64,000 nt of DNA from Paenisporosarcina antarctica (GTDB taxonomy: Bacteria; Bacillota; Bacilli; Bacillales_A; Planococcaceae). The position numbers and the translations under genes are program-made. Of the stretch, positions 45,480-56,713 are shown in pieces. The notes below the pieces were generated by a model that was not told the origin of the DNA, did not search any database, and worked only from the letters and a program-made list of their open reading frames with translations. Where the stretch lies: NCBI RefSeq assembly GCF_004367585.1, contig NZ_CP038015.1, positions 773,501 through 837,500 on the forward strand, read 5' to 3'. The first letter of the stretch is position 1, and every line of letters begins with the position of its first letter.

Positions 45480-45749
45480 ATGCAACAAAGAATCGAACAA
45501 TTAGTACAAGAACTTGCTACAAAAAACGAGGAGCTTACTGTATCTAAGGCCCGTGTGTGGATTGAATTATTATGGTCAGATTTTGAATCATCCTATGCGA
45601 AAGCAGGGTATGATTACAAAGGTTCTGATGTAACAGAAAAAGTCATTCGTCAGTGGATCAATAGTTATGGGGATCGCATACATGAGTTTGCAGGAAATAA
45701 CCCAAAATATGCTCATTTACTTAATATAGAAGACGGTCTTATACAGTAA
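45480..45749 (+). CDS. yfhJ: WVELL-type protein YfhJ
   Basis: An 89-residue helical protein with the ARVWIELLWSDFESSYAKAG motif that names the WVELL family, and VIRQWINSYGDRIHEF after it. The function is unknown. GAAGGAGGGTAAATA overlaps the yfhH stop and provides the ribosome binding site. Last gene of the recX operon. Confidence 0.85.
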   Translation: MQQRIEQLVQELATKNEELTVSKARVWIELLWSDFESSYAKAGYDYKGSDVTEKVIRQWINSYGDRIHEFAGNNPKYAHLLNIEDGLIQ

Positions 45750-45750
45750 G

Positions 45751-45784
45751 AAAAGTACACGACGTGTAGAGTCGTGTACTTTTT
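45751..45784. terminator. Terminator of the recX operon
   Basis: AAAAGTACACGAC (45751-45763) pairs with GTCGTGTACTTTT (45771-45783). The A- and T-rich ends allow action in both directions. Confidence 0.88.
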
Positions 45785-45814
45785 ATTTTCATAAAATGGA
45801 CTTGCTTCGCTTTT

Positions 45815-46795
45815 CTAGTTAGACATAAAGTCTAATTTTTTACGAAGTTTGTCTTCACTAAATATCCAGCCTGTGTACGAATTAAGTATTTCCAAGTCTT
45901 CATTTAAGTGGACAACTGCAACGAATGGATAATAATCGTTACTACGGTAGCGTAAATCGATTAAGCGTACTTCATGAATATGCTCATGCTGTGCAATCTC
46001 CCAACGATAAATCGGAGAGAATGAAATGAAAGCCTGTAAATTTTTATCTTGTAATGCAGCTTTAACAAGTGGTGAATCTGGAATTGGCTTACGATCAAAT
46101 TTATCATAAATATTGATAGACCGTCCATAAGCTCTACCTACATAGTGATGAGTTTTTGAAATTGCGGCAATTCGCCATTGGAAAAATCGAATTGTTGGGG
46201 CGATTATGATTTCTTCGGCACTTGGAAGGGTATTTCTAACTGCATGTTTGACTGCATGTTGTACAGAGAACCTGAGCAAGTAATACAAAAAAACTATTCC
46301 ATATAATAACAAAATTGTGAATACTGGATTTGCTCCAAATGCCCAAAACATTAAAGCTACTACGTGTAATAAGAAAATAATTGGGTCAAATGTATTAATA
46401 ACACCAAGCGCTACCCACTTAGAAGAAAAGGGGCGAAGTGCTTGAGTTCCATATGAGTTGAAGATGTCGACAAATACGTGTAAAAAAACAGCTAGAAAAG
46501 TCCATAGCCATAAATGCAGAAGATTAGCTTCTGGTACTATAAAATGAATGACTCCTGTGATAGCTATTGGCCATAATAAAACAGCGGGAATTGAATGCGT
46601 TATGCCTCGATGATGACGAATATATACAGCATTATTGCGTAATTTTAATACTGTATCTACGTCAGGGGCTAGTGATCCGACGATAGCTCCTGCTACAACA
46701 GCAGTTGCAGTCACTGGATGAGTGGCAACGACTGGGTCAATCATAGCAAGTCCACCTAAAGCAATTCCCATAACGATATGAGTACCAGTATCCAA
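45815..46795 (-). CDS. yfhP: Membrane-bound YfhP, YdjM/LexA-binding-like family
   Basis: A 326-residue protein with five or six hydrophobic segments. Conserved metal-type motifs are DTGTHIVMG at the N-terminus, GSLAPDVDTV, HHRGITHSIP and HVFVDIFNSYGTQALRPFS. This is the YdjM-type predicted metal-dependent hydrolase family. It was proposed as a repressor of nearby yfh genes in B. subtilis, but membrane location is plain here. The TTG at 46795 has AAAGGAG before it. Divergent from mutY. Confidence 0.85.
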   Translation of the reverse strand: MDTGTHIVMGIALGGLAMIDPVVATHPVTATAVVAGAIVGSLAPDVDTVLKLRNNAVYIRHHRGITHSIPAVLLWPIAITGVIHFIVPEANLLHLWLWTFLAVFLHVFVDIFNSYGTQALRPFSSKWVALGVINTFDPIIFLLHVVALMFWAFGANPVFTILLLYGIVFLYYLLRFSVQHAVKHAVRNTLPSAEEIIIAPTIRFFQWRIAAISKTHHYVGRAYGRSINIYDKFDRKPIPDSPLVKAALQDKNLQAFISFSPIYRWEIAQHEHIHEVRLIDLRYRSNDYYPFVAVVHLNEDLEILNSYTGWIFSEDKLRKKLDFMSN

Positions 46796-46958
46796 CTGTT
46801 TCAACTCCTTTGAACGGAGACAATCCGAATAATTTTGTTCATCATAAGATAATTTTAGTAAAATAACAATGAGCAAGACTTTTTATTATTGATTGTACTC
46901 TCCAATTTGGTATACCCAATTTGGTTAGCATGTAATCAATGGAATGTAGGTGCAAATT

Positions 46959-48768
<1,810 letters not shown>

Positions 48769-48782
48769 AAAAAAAAAAATAG

Positions 48783-48813
48783 AGAATAAGAATTCATCTT
48801 CCTACACATAATA
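48783..48813 (+). promoter_or_regulatory. Candidate sigma-G promoter of sspE
   Basis: AGAATA (48783-48788) and CATAATA (48807-48813), 18 bp apart, resemble the forespore sigma-G consensus TGAATA and CATACTA. The position, about 20 bases before the sspE start, fits. Confidence 0.5.
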
Positions 48814-48835
48814 ATTAGTATGGAGGTGAAAATTA

Positions 48836-49201
48836 ATGGCAAATCGAAATGACAGCAACCAACCAACAAATGCAAATGAAGTAAGAAAACAAAATCAAAA
48901 ATCTAGCCAAAAAGCTTCAACGCCACAAGGAAACAATGCTCAAATGCCTTCACAAGGTAGTCGAAGTGAATTTGCTTCTGAAACAAATGTAAATGAAGTA
49001 ATTAAACAAAATCAACAATCAGCGCAACAAGGAACAGCGCAACAAGGCAATAACTATGCACAACAAACTTCATCACAAAATAATCGTAGTGAATTCGCTA
49101 CAGATGTAAATGAAGTGAAAAAACAAAATCAACAATCGGCTCAGAAGAAAAATAATGCTTCTGGACCACAAGCTAACCGTTCAACAAACTCAACAAAATA
49201 A
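48836..49201 (+). CDS. sspE: Gamma-type small acid-soluble spore protein
   Basis: A 121-residue, Gln/Asn-rich, low-complexity protein stored in the spore core as an amino-acid reserve. Three units with NEV(R/I/K)KQNQ(K/Q)S are visible, separated by two cleavage sites for the germination protease (SEFASE and SEFATD). This is longer than the 84-residue B. subtilis protein. ATGGAGGTGAAAATTA precedes the ATG. Its presence next to fabL matches B. subtilis and proves the sporulating nature of the organism. Confidence 0.95.
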   Translation: MANRNDSNQPTNANEVRKQNQKSSQKASTPQGNNAQMPSQGSRSEFASETNVNEVIKQNQQSAQQGTAQQGNNYAQQTSSQNNRSEFATDVNEVKKQNQQSAQKKNNASGPQANRSTNSTK

Positions 49202-49220
49202 TACGTTAATTCAGTACTAA

Positions 49221-49256
49221 ATCAGCGAAGGCATTATGCCTTCGCTGATTTTTTTT
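49221..49256 (+). terminator. Terminator of sspE
   Basis: ATCAGCGAAGGCA (49221-49233) pairs with TGCCTTCGCTGAT (49237-49249) over TTA, followed by seven more T. Confidence 0.92.
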
Positions 49257-49341
49257 GCAGTTTTTGGGTGGTGGTTGTTATAATGAGAACATAATCAAGA
49301 AAAATATATAATTTGTGCTTTGACGAAAAGGTGGCTTATCC

Positions 49342-49887
49342 ATGTTAATACCAACAGAAGGAGAAACGATTCAAATCCATAGCTACAAACATAACGGCAA
49401 AATCCACCGCGTCTGGCAAGAAACTATGGTTCTGAAAGGGACAAGAAATATTGTCATTGGTGCGAACGAAAGAACTCTTGTTACGGAATCTGACGGACGG
49501 ACGTGGTTGACACGAGAACCATCAATTTGTTATTTTCATGCGGAGCATTGGTTCAATATCATTTGTATGTTGCGTGAAGATGGTGTGTACTATTACTGCA
49601 ATATTAGTTCCCCATTCATTTACGATTCCCAATCATTAAAATACATTGATTACGATTTGGATGTAAAAGTCTTTCCTGATATGACTTATACGATTCTGGA
49701 TGAAGACGAATTTGAAGATCATAAAAAAGAAATGAATTACCCTGATGAAATCGATATGATCTTACATCGCAATGTGGAAAAATTAATTGGTTGGATTAAG
49801 CAACGCAAAGGACCATTTGCGACAGACTTTATAGAAGTATGGACAAACCGTTATCTATTTCACAAGCAATTGCGAATAAGAGAGTAA
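49342..49887 (+). CDS. ygaC: DUF402 nucleoside di-/triphosphatase YgaC
   Basis: A 181-residue cytosolic protein of the DUF402/NtdP family, metal-dependent phosphatases that hydrolyse nucleoside tri- and diphosphates. Conserved features are the [13 protein letters not shown] block, [20 protein letters not shown] with several Asp ligands, and LDEDEFEDH. It matches YgaC by sequence and order. AAAAGGTGG precedes the ATG. It is 52 bp before ygaD and probably co-transcribed. Confidence 0.88.
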   Translation: MLIPTEGETIQIHSYKHNGKIHRVWQETMVLKGTRNIVIGANERTLVTESDGRTWLTREPSICYFHAEHWFNIICMLREDGVYYYCNISSPFIYDSQSLKYIDYDLDVKVFPDMTYTILDEDEFEDHKKEMNYPDEIDMILHRNVEKLIGWIKQRKGPFATDFIEVWTNRYLFHKQLRIRE

Positions 49888-49939
49888 TTATGCCTGTTGA
49901 ACCCCAACAGGTTTTTCATTTGGAAAGGAAGAGAAATGT

Positions 49940-51691
49940 ATGAGTAGCACCAAAAGATATATGAAGTTTGTTAAACCATATACATGGCAAATTGTTCTCA
50001 CTGTTGCGATTGGAATTTTAAAATTTGCCATTCCATTATTTATTCCTTTATTAATTAAAATCGTCATTGACGATATAATAGGTGCTGAGACATTGACTGA
50101 TGCAGAGAAAACAAGTCAGTTATTTTATTGGTTAGGTGGAACAGCGCTAGTGTTCTTTCTGGTTAGACCCCCGATTGAATATTATCGACAATACTATGCA
50201 CAGCTAGTAAGTAACAAAATATTATACGACATAAGACAAGAGTTGTACGGCCATCTACAACGACTAAGTTTACGGTTTTATTCAAATACGAGAGTTGGAG
50301 AAGTCATTTCTCGTGTCATAAACGATGTAGAACAAACTAAAAACTTTGTGATGATCGGGTTAATGAATTTATGGCTAGACTTAGCAACTATTTTGATTGC
50401 GGTTGCCATCATGCTTACAATGGACGTTCCATTAACGTTAGTAACATTGCTTGCATTCCCATTCTATGCATTTAGTGTTAAATACTTCTTCGGACGCTTA
50501 CGAGATTTAACGCGGAAAAGATCCCAAGCACTTGCTAGTGTTCAAAGTTATTTGCATGAACGTGTACAAGGGATGAGTATCATTAAAAGTTTCACATTAG
50601 AAAAACATGAACAACGAATTTTTGATAAAGCAAATAGCGAATTTTTAGATAAAGCAATAGATCATACAAAATGGAACGCAAAAGCATTTGCAGTTGTTAA
50701 CACCATCACGGATGTCGCACCACTATTGGTTATTGCGTATGCAGGGTATCAAGTAATTATTGGAAACTTAACAGTAGGAACGATGGTAGCATTTATTGCA
50801 TATATTGAACGACTTTATAGTCCTTTGAGACGATTAGTTAACTCTTCAACGACATTAACGCAAGCATATGCATCAATGGACCGAGTGTTTGAATTAATGG
50901 ATGAAAAATATGATGTTAAAGATGAACCAAATGCGAAGAATATGCCAGCAATTAAAGGTAAGCTGCAATTTGATCATGTCTCTTTCCAATATGAAGAAGA
51001 AAATAATTTAGTCTTAAATAATATGAATTTCACGGTTGAACCTGGGCAAACTGTTGCCTTTGTAGGAATGAGTGGTGGAGGGAAATCAACCATTATTAGT
51101 ATGATTCCTCGTTTCTATGATGCGACGAGCGGATCAGTTAAAATTGATGACGTAGACATTAAGGATGTAAAAATAAAATCTTTACGTGAACAGATTGGAA
51201 TAGTATTGCAAGATAATATACTATTTAGTGATTCTGTGAAAGAAAATATATTAATGGGACGACCAGATGCTACGGAAAACGAAGTAATTGAAGCGGCGAA
51301 AGCTGCCAGTGCACATGAATTTATTGTTGCGCTTCCAGATGGTTATGACACAAAAGTAGGCGAACGTGGCGTTAAACTTTCAGGTGGTCAAAAACAGCGT
51401 GTGGCTATCGCGAGAGTGTTTCTAAAAAATCCTCCTATTTTAGTTTTAGATGAAGCAACTTCTGCCCTTGATTTAGAGAGTGAAGCCTTAATTCAAGACT
51501 CTTTAGAGCGTTTAGCGCATAATCGAACAACGATTATTGTCGCACATCGTCTATCAACAATCACACATGCCAATCAAATCTTTGTTATTGATCATGGTGA
51601 ATTAAAAGAACAAGGAACGCATAATGAGTTAATAGAATCTAAAGGTATTTATTACAATCTGTTTCAAGTTCAACAACTAGATATAGATTAA
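49940..51691 (+). CDS. ygaD: ABC exporter with fused membrane and ATPase domains, YgaD
   Basis: A 583-residue half-transporter that would work as a homodimer, exporting lipids, drugs or peptides. Six membrane helices fill residues 1-310. The ATPase domain has Walker [10 protein letters not shown], the Q-loop VLQDNILF, signature [13 protein letters not shown], Walker [13 protein letters not shown] and the H-loop VAHRLST. The order ygaC-ygaD matches B. subtilis. The substrate is unknown. AAAGGAAGAG precedes the ATG. Confidence 0.92.
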   Translation: MSSTKRYMKFVKPYTWQIVLTVAIGILKFAIPLFIPLLIKIVIDDIIGAETLTDAEKTSQLFYWLGGTALVFFLVRPPIEYYRQYYAQLVSNKILYDIRQELYGHLQRLSLRFYSNTRVGEVISRVINDVEQTKNFVMIGLMNLWLDLATILIAVAIMLTMDVPLTLVTLLAFPFYAFSVKYFFGRLRDLTRKRSQALASVQSYLHERVQGMSIIKSFTLEKHEQRIFDKANSEFLDKAIDHTKWNAKAFAVVNTITDVAPLLVIAYAGYQVIIGNLTVGTMVAFIAYIERLYSPLRRLVNSSTTLTQAYASMDRVFELMDEKYDVKDEPNAKNMPAIKGKLQFDHVSFQYEEENNLVLNNMNFTVEPGQTVAFVGMSGGGKSTIISMIPRFYDATSGSVKIDDVDIKDVKIKSLREQIGIVLQDNILFSDSVKENILMGRPDATENEVIEAAKAASAHEFIVALPDGYDTKVGERGVKLSGGQKQRVAIARVFLKNPPILVLDEATSALDLESEALIQDSLERLAHNRTTIIVAHRLSTITHANQIFVIDHGELKEQGTHNELIESKGIYYNLFQVQQLDID

Positions 51692-51723
51692 AAAAGGTTA
51701 TCCTTAAATGGATAACCTTTTTT
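51691..51723 (+). terminator. Terminator of ygaD
   Basis: AAAAAGGTTATCC (51691-51703) pairs with GGATAACCTTTTT (51710-51722), beginning at the stop codon. Confidence 0.92.
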
Positions 51724-51756
51724 CGTATAAAAGAAGTAGGACTTATAAAAAAACTA

Positions 51757-51812
51757 TTGCAATTATAATTATTATTTGTATAATAAGAAACATATAGAAT
51801 GTTCTGAAATAA
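51757..51812 (+). promoter_or_regulatory. Promoter of the dipeptide transporter operon, with operator-like sites
   Basis: TTGCAA (51757-51762) and TATAAT (51779-51784) are 16 bp apart. Inside the spacer, TTATAATTATTATTT (51763-51777) fits the PerR box at all but two positions. After the -10, AATGTTCTGAAATAA (51798-51812) matches the CodY box at 11 of 15 positions. In B. subtilis the dpp operon is under CodY. Both sites are suggestive only, because the region is AT-rich. Confidence 0.5.
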
Positions 51813-51840
51813 TAATTGGTTACGTAAGAGGAGGATCATC

Positions 51841-52860
51841 ATGAGAAAACGTAAAGCGATTCTTCAAGTAAAAGGTTTGCAAACAACCTTTTTCACAGAT
51901 GACGGTGAGATTCCTGCAGTAGATAATATTGACTTTACTGTACACGAAGGAGAAGTTCTAGGAATCGTTGGTGAATCTGGTTGTGGAAAAAGTGTTACAT
52001 CTTTATCCATAATGGGTCTAGTACCAAGCCCGCCAGGAAAAATCACAGGTGGCGAAATTCTGTTCGAAGATAAAGATTTATCTAAACTAAGTGATAAAGA
52101 GATGCGTAAAGTAAGAGGAAACGATGTGGCTATGATTTTTCAAGAGCCAATGACATCATTAAATCCTTTGTTTACAATTGGCAGTCAATTGATGGAAGCA
52201 ATTGTTATCCATAAAAAGGATTGGTCGAAAAAGCAATCGAGAAATCGAGCAATTGAAATGTTGACATTAGTAGGACTTCCTCGTGCTGACGAAATGATGA
52301 AAGAATATCCTCATCAATTATCAGGCGGGATGAGACAACGTGTCATGATTGCAATGGCACTTGTGTGTGATCCAAAAGTTTTAATTGCAGATGAACCTAC
52401 AACAGCTCTTGATGTAACGATTCAAGCTCAAATTTTAGCATTAATGAAAGATTTAAATGATCGTTTAAATACAGCTGTTCTTTTGATCACACATGACCTT
52501 GGTGTTGTGGCACAAATTTGTGAAAGAGTAGTCGTCATGTATGCAGGGAAAATTGTTGAAGAAGGCCCAGTACAAACAATTTTCGAAAACCCTCAACATC
52601 CATATACAAAAGGATTGCTACAATCTGTACCGGATATGCGTTTTAAAAAAGATCGACTGTATTCGATTCCGGGTAGCGTACCAAAACCAGGTTCTATTAA
52701 AACTGGTTGTCGTTTTGCTGCACGTTGTGAATTTGCATTTGATAAATGTTTAACAGAGAATCCAGAGTTATATCAAACGTCATCTGTACAAAAGACAAGA
52801 TGCTTCTTGTACGAAGATCAGGAGGTGTCCGATCGTGATAGAACCCTTGTTGAAAGTTGA
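51841..52860 (+). CDS. dppD: Dipeptide/oligopeptide ABC transporter ATPase, DppD-like
   Basis: An ATPase of the Opp/Dpp importer class, paired with the next gene. It has Walker A GESGCGKSVTSLS, Q-loop IFQEPMTSLNPLFTIG (hallmark of the Opp group), signature LSGGMRQRVMIA, Walker B LIADEPTTALD and a C-terminal oligopeptide-transporter extension with the Cys-rich GCRFAARCEFAFDKC (a probable Fe-S or metal site). GAGGAGGATCATC precedes the ATG. It overlaps the next gene by 26 nt. Confidence 0.9.
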   Translation: MRKRKAILQVKGLQTTFFTDDGEIPAVDNIDFTVHEGEVLGIVGESGCGKSVTSLSIMGLVPSPPGKITGGEILFEDKDLSKLSDKEMRKVRGNDVAMIFQEPMTSLNPLFTIGSQLMEAIVIHKKDWSKKQSRNRAIEMLTLVGLPRADEMMKEYPHQLSGGMRQRVMIAMALVCDPKVLIADEPTTALDVTIQAQILALMKDLNDRLNTAVLLITHDLGVVAQICERVVVMYAGKIVEEGPVQTIFENPQHPYTKGLLQSVPDMRFKKDRLYSIPGSVPKPGSIKTGCRFAARCEFAFDKCLTENPELYQTSSVQKTRCFLYEDQEVSDRDRTLVES

Positions 52861-53818
52861 AGGACTAAAAAAATATTTTCCGATTCGAAAAGGCATACTT
52901 AGTCGAGTTTCTGGACATGTGAAAGCTGTTGACGATGTCTCTTTTTATGTAAATAAAGGTGAAACATTGGGGATTGTTGGTGAATCTGGATGCGGAAAAT
53001 CTACAACTGGTCGTATGCTTATGAGATTGCTAGAACCGACTGAAGGACAAGTCGTATTCGATGGTAAAGACCTTACAAGTATTTCTAATGACGATATGCG
53101 TAAAGCACGTCGTGAAATTCAAATGGTCTTTCAAGATCCATATGCTTCTCTAAATCCTCGACATACAATTGAAAAGATATTAGAAGAACCTTTAATTGTA
53201 CACGGGATTGGTGATTCGAAATCGAGAAAAAAGAAAGTCCATGAGTTTTTAGAAATTGTTGGACTAAGTAGCTATCATGCAAAACGCTACCCTCACCAAT
53301 TTAGTGGTGGGCAACGACAGCGTATAGGAATTGCAAGAGCACTTATGACAAATCCTAAACTCATTATCGCAGATGAGCCCGTTTCAGCACTAGACGTTTC
53401 TATTCAGGCTCAAGTGTTAAATCTAATGCAAGATTTGCAAAAAGAATTTGATCTTACGTATATATTTATTGCGCATGATTTAGGTGTAGTGCGTCATATA
53501 AGTGACCGAGTTGGGGTTATGTATCTTGGTAAAATAGTCGAGCTTGCGGAAAGTGAGATGCTGTATGGTAAGCCTCTCCACCCCTATACACAGGCTTTAT
53601 TGTCTGCTGTTCCGGTTCCAGACCCGAACTTTGTAAGAGAACAAATCTTGATTACAGGGGATATTCCAAGCCCTGCAAATCCACCTTCTGGGTGTACATT
53701 CCACACGCGCTGTCCGTACAAAATGGATGTGTGTACAAAAATTGTTCCAAAGTTAGAAGAAGTTGAACCAGGTCATTCTGTTGCCTGTCATCTTTATGGT
53801 GATAAAGTGCAACATTGA
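52835..53818 (+). CDS. dppF: Dipeptide/oligopeptide ABC transporter ATPase, DppF-like
   Basis: The second ATPase of the importer. It has Walker A GESGCGKSTTGRML, Q-loop VFQDPYASLNPRHTIE, signature FSGGQRQRIGIARAL and Walker B IADEPVSALD. The C-terminal GCTFHTRCPYKMDVC carries the same Cys-rich pattern as its partner. The GTG at 52835, after AGGAGGTG, lies within the end of the first ATPase gene, implying coupled translation in equal amounts. Confidence 0.9.
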   Translation: MIEPLLKVEGLKKYFPIRKGILSRVSGHVKAVDDVSFYVNKGETLGIVGESGCGKSTTGRMLMRLLEPTEGQVVFDGKDLTSISNDDMRKARREIQMVFQDPYASLNPRHTIEKILEEPLIVHGIGDSKSRKKKVHEFLEIVGLSSYHAKRYPHQFSGGQRQRIGIARALMTNPKLIIADEPVSALDVSIQAQVLNLMQDLQKEFDLTYIFIAHDLGVVRHISDRVGVMYLGKIVELAESEMLYGKPLHPYTQALLSAVPVPDPNFVREQILITGDIPSPANPPSGCTFHTRCPYKMDVCTKIVPKLEEVEPGHSVACHLYGDKVQH

Positions 53819-53842
53819 TAAAAAATAGTAGGAGGGGTCAAT

Positions 53843-55462
53843 TTGAATAAAAAGAAATTATGGTTACTTGCTGTTTTAGTTATGTTAGTGTTCTCTACGA
53901 TCCTAGCAGCTTGTTCATCTGATTCATCAGATGGCAATAAAGACGGAGAAGACAAAGACGGAGAAAGTTCAGAGCCAAAGATCTTAGTATTTGGTCGTGG
54001 TGGAGACTCTGTATCTCTAGACCCAGCAAGAGCAACTGATGGAGAGTCATTTAAAGTAACACAAAACTTGTTTGAAACCTTACTAAACTTTGGTGAGCAA
54101 GATACAACAATTAACGAAGGTCTTGCAACAAAATGGGAACCGTCTGAAGACGGACTTACTTACACATTCACATTACGTGAAGGTGTGAAATTCCATGATG
54201 GAACTGACTTTAATGCAGAAGCAGTAGTGAAAAACTTCGAACGTTGGAGCGGTGGAACTGAAGACCAATTCCCATACTACGCTTCTATGTTTGGCGGTTT
54301 TAAAGACGATGAATCCCATGTTATCAAGTCTGTAACAGCAGAAGGGGATTATACAGTTATTTTCGAGTTGAAACGACCACAATCTCCATTCTTGAAAAAC
54401 ATTGCAATGAGCCCGTTCGCAATTGCAAGCCCAAAAGCATTTGAGGAGTCTGGCGATAAGTTTGGAGATAATCCAGTAGGTACAGGTCCATTCACATTTG
54501 TTGACTGGAAGAAAAATGATTCAATTACTATTGATAAAAACGCGGAATATTGGGATCAAGAATTACCAAAATTAGATAAAGTTATTTTCCGTGCAATTCC
54601 TGATAACTCAGCTCGTTTGAATGCTTTATCTACAGGTGAAATTGATTTAGCTGATGGAGTAAATCCAACAGACAGTAAAACAGTAACAGATAATGCTGAT
54701 TTACAATTATATGAACGTCCATCAATGAATGTAGGGTACTTAGGTTTAACGAATACACGCCCTCCGTTTGATGATGTTAAAGTTCGACAAGCTGTGAACC
54801 ACGCAATTGATAAACAGTCAATCATCGATGCTTTCTTTAATGGTGGAGCTGAAATTGCTAAGAACCCAATGCCACCATCAATCAGTGGCTACAACGATGA
54901 TATTGCAGGATATGAATATGATCCTGAAAAAGCAAAAGCACTTCTTAAAGAAGCTGGTCTAGAAGATGGCTTTGAAATGGAACTATGGGCAATGCCAGTT
55001 CCAAGACCATACATGCCTGATGGCACTAAAGTGGCAGAAGTTATTCAAAAAAACCTAGCTGACATTGGTATTAAAGCAAAAATCGTTTCTTATGAATGGG
55101 CAACATATTTAGAGAAAACTAAAAATGGTGAAGCAGATGCCTTTATGTTAGGTTGGACTGGCGATAATGGTGATGCCGATAACTTCCTTTACACTTTGCT
55201 TGATAAAGACAATATCGGAAGCAATAACTATGCTTACTACAGCAATGACGAAGTACACGATATCTTAATTGATGCACAATCAGAGGTTGATGAAGACAAG
55301 CGAAATGAACTTTACGCTCAAGCGCAAGAAATCATTTTCGAAGAAGCACCTTGGGTACCGCTTGCACACTCTACACCACTACTTGCTGGTAAAGCGAATT
55401 TGGTAGACTTTACACCACATCCAACAGGATCTGATAGATTAAATAAAGTAGACTTCAAGTAA
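53843..55462 (+). CDS. Peptide-binding lipoprotein of the ABC importer (SBP family 5)
   Basis: A 539-residue lipoprotein. A type II signal peptide ends in the lipobox LAACSS (Cys about 24), followed by an acidic Ser/Asp linker. The mature part shows SBP_bac_5 features: SLDPARATDGESFKV, the TYTFTLREGVKFHDGT signature and NDGDADNFLY. It catches di- or oligopeptides outside the membrane. The TTG at 53843 has TAGGAGGGG before it. A hairpin just after the gene probably makes this transcript segment more abundant than the permease part. Confidence 0.9.
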   Translation: MNKKKLWLLAVLVMLVFSTILAACSSDSSDGNKDGEDKDGESSEPKILVFGRGGDSVSLDPARATDGESFKVTQNLFETLLNFGEQDTTINEGLATKWEPSEDGLTYTFTLREGVKFHDGTDFNAEAVVKNFERWSGGTEDQFPYYASMFGGFKDDESHVIKSVTAEGDYTVIFELKRPQSPFLKNIAMSPFAIASPKAFEESGDKFGDNPVGTGPFTFVDWKKNDSITIDKNAEYWDQELPKLDKVIFRAIPDNSARLNALSTGEIDLADGVNPTDSKTVTDNADLQLYERPSMNVGYLGLTNTRPPFDDVKVRQAVNHAIDKQSIIDAFFNGGAEIAKNPMPPSISGYNDDIAGYEYDPEKAKALLKEAGLEDGFEMELWAMPVPRPYMPDGTKVAEVIQKNLADIGIKAKIVSYEWATYLEKTKNGEADAFMLGWTGDNGDADNFLYTLLDKDNIGSNNYAYYSNDEVHDILIDAQSEVDEDKRNELYAQAQEIIFEEAPWVPLAHSTPLLAGKANLVDFTPHPTGSDRLNKVDFK

Positions 55463-55473
55463 AAAACAGACTG

Positions 55474-55510
55474 ATGGAGAGAGGTCTTCAAGATTTCTCT
55501 CCATTTTTTA
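55474..55510 (+). terminator. Leaky terminator between binding protein and permease genes
   Basis: ATGGAGAGA (55474-55482) pairs with TCTCTCCAT (55496-55504), followed by T. Such partial terminators typically raise binding-protein levels relative to the permeases. The following 180 bp before the permease gene hold no recognised gene. Confidence 0.75.
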
Positions 55511-55691
55511 AATTAATGAAATTAAGGAATAGCGATAATAGCTTACATTTATTATGACTAGGCAGGCTGCACATCAGCTTCAGTTTTCAAGTGGAATCAC
55601 GTTTTCCGTTTCAAATCTTACTGCGTTAGTGTATCCCAAAAAGCTCGCTACGCATTTCTTATATACTGCATCAGATGGAGAGGTGAAGAAA

Positions 55692-56696
55692 ATGCTTCAC
55701 TATATCGGAAAAAGACTATGGCAATTAATACCAGTATTATTAGGCATGACATTTGTTGTTTTCATGATTATTCGTGCGATTCCGGGTGATCCAGCTCAAG
55801 TCATTTTAGGACAACAAGCATCAGAATCAGCTATTCTTGCACTTCGAACAAAACTCGGATTAGATAACCCTTGGTATATTCAATACTTTGATTACTTAAT
55901 GGGCCTTTTTAAAGGCGATCTTGGTGAATCAATGCGTACAATGAATCCTGTCTCTGATGAAATTTGGGGATATTTAGCAGCTACTTTTGAATTATCTTTA
56001 TTTGCTATATTAATAGCCATTATTGTAGGGGTAAATGCAGGTATCATTTCTGCATGGTTTCAAAATTCATGGTTTGATTATACGGCTATGATTTTAGCAT
56101 TAGTGGGTGTATCTATGCCTATCTTCTGGTTAGGATTAATGCTTCAATACATTTTTGGTATTGAACTAGGCATCCTTCCAACGACAGGTCGTGAAGAAGT
56201 GCGAACCCCTGTAGAATCAATAACTAACTTATACGTTCTCGATACCATTATGCAAGGTAGATTTGATCAACTTAGTACGGTATTAAAACATCTAGTATTG
56301 CCTGGGATTGCACTCGCAACTATACCGATGGCAATCATTGCACGTATGACGCGTTCTAGTATGCTTGAAGTTATGCGTTCAGATTACGTTCGTACAGCTC
56401 GAGCGAAGGGACAAAAAATGTTTTGGGTAGTCTACAAACATGCATTGAAAAATGCTATCATTCCTGTGTTAACAATAATCGGTCTTCAAATGGGTATGCT
56501 TCTTGGAGGCGCGATTCTAACAGAAACAATCTTTGGGTGGCCAGGAGTAGGACGTTACATATATGAGGCTATTAACTTCCGTGATTATCCTGTTATTCAA
56601 TCTGGAATTCTAGTAGTAGCATTCATTTTCGTGATGATTAACTTAGTTATTGATGTGCTGTACAGCTTAATTGATCCACGAATTAAATATGATTAA
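55692..56696 (+). CDS. dppB: Dipeptide ABC transporter permease, DppB-like
   Basis: A 334-residue membrane protein with six helices. The N-terminal IGKRLWQLIPVLLGMTFVVF and IRAIPGDPAQVILGQQA are typical of the DppB/OppB group, and the cytosolic EAA loop reads VRTARAKGQKMFWVVYKHALKN. The ATG at 55692 has GGAGAGGTGAAG before it; the frame is open from 55554 but without a ribosome binding site and with atypical sequence. It partners the next gene. Confidence 0.9.
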   Translation: MLHYIGKRLWQLIPVLLGMTFVVFMIIRAIPGDPAQVILGQQASESAILALRTKLGLDNPWYIQYFDYLMGLFKGDLGESMRTMNPVSDEIWGYLAATFELSLFAILIAIIVGVNAGIISAWFQNSWFDYTAMILALVGVSMPIFWLGLMLQYIFGIELGILPTTGREEVRTPVESITNLYVLDTIMQGRFDQLSTVLKHLVLPGIALATIPMAIIARMTRSSMLEVMRSDYVRTARAKGQKMFWVVYKHALKNAIIPVLTIIGLQMGMLLGGAILTETIFGWPGVGRYIYEAINFRDYPVIQSGILVVAFIFVMINLVIDVLYSLIDPRIKYD

Positions 56697-56713
56697 GAAG
56701 GAGGAATCTCAAC

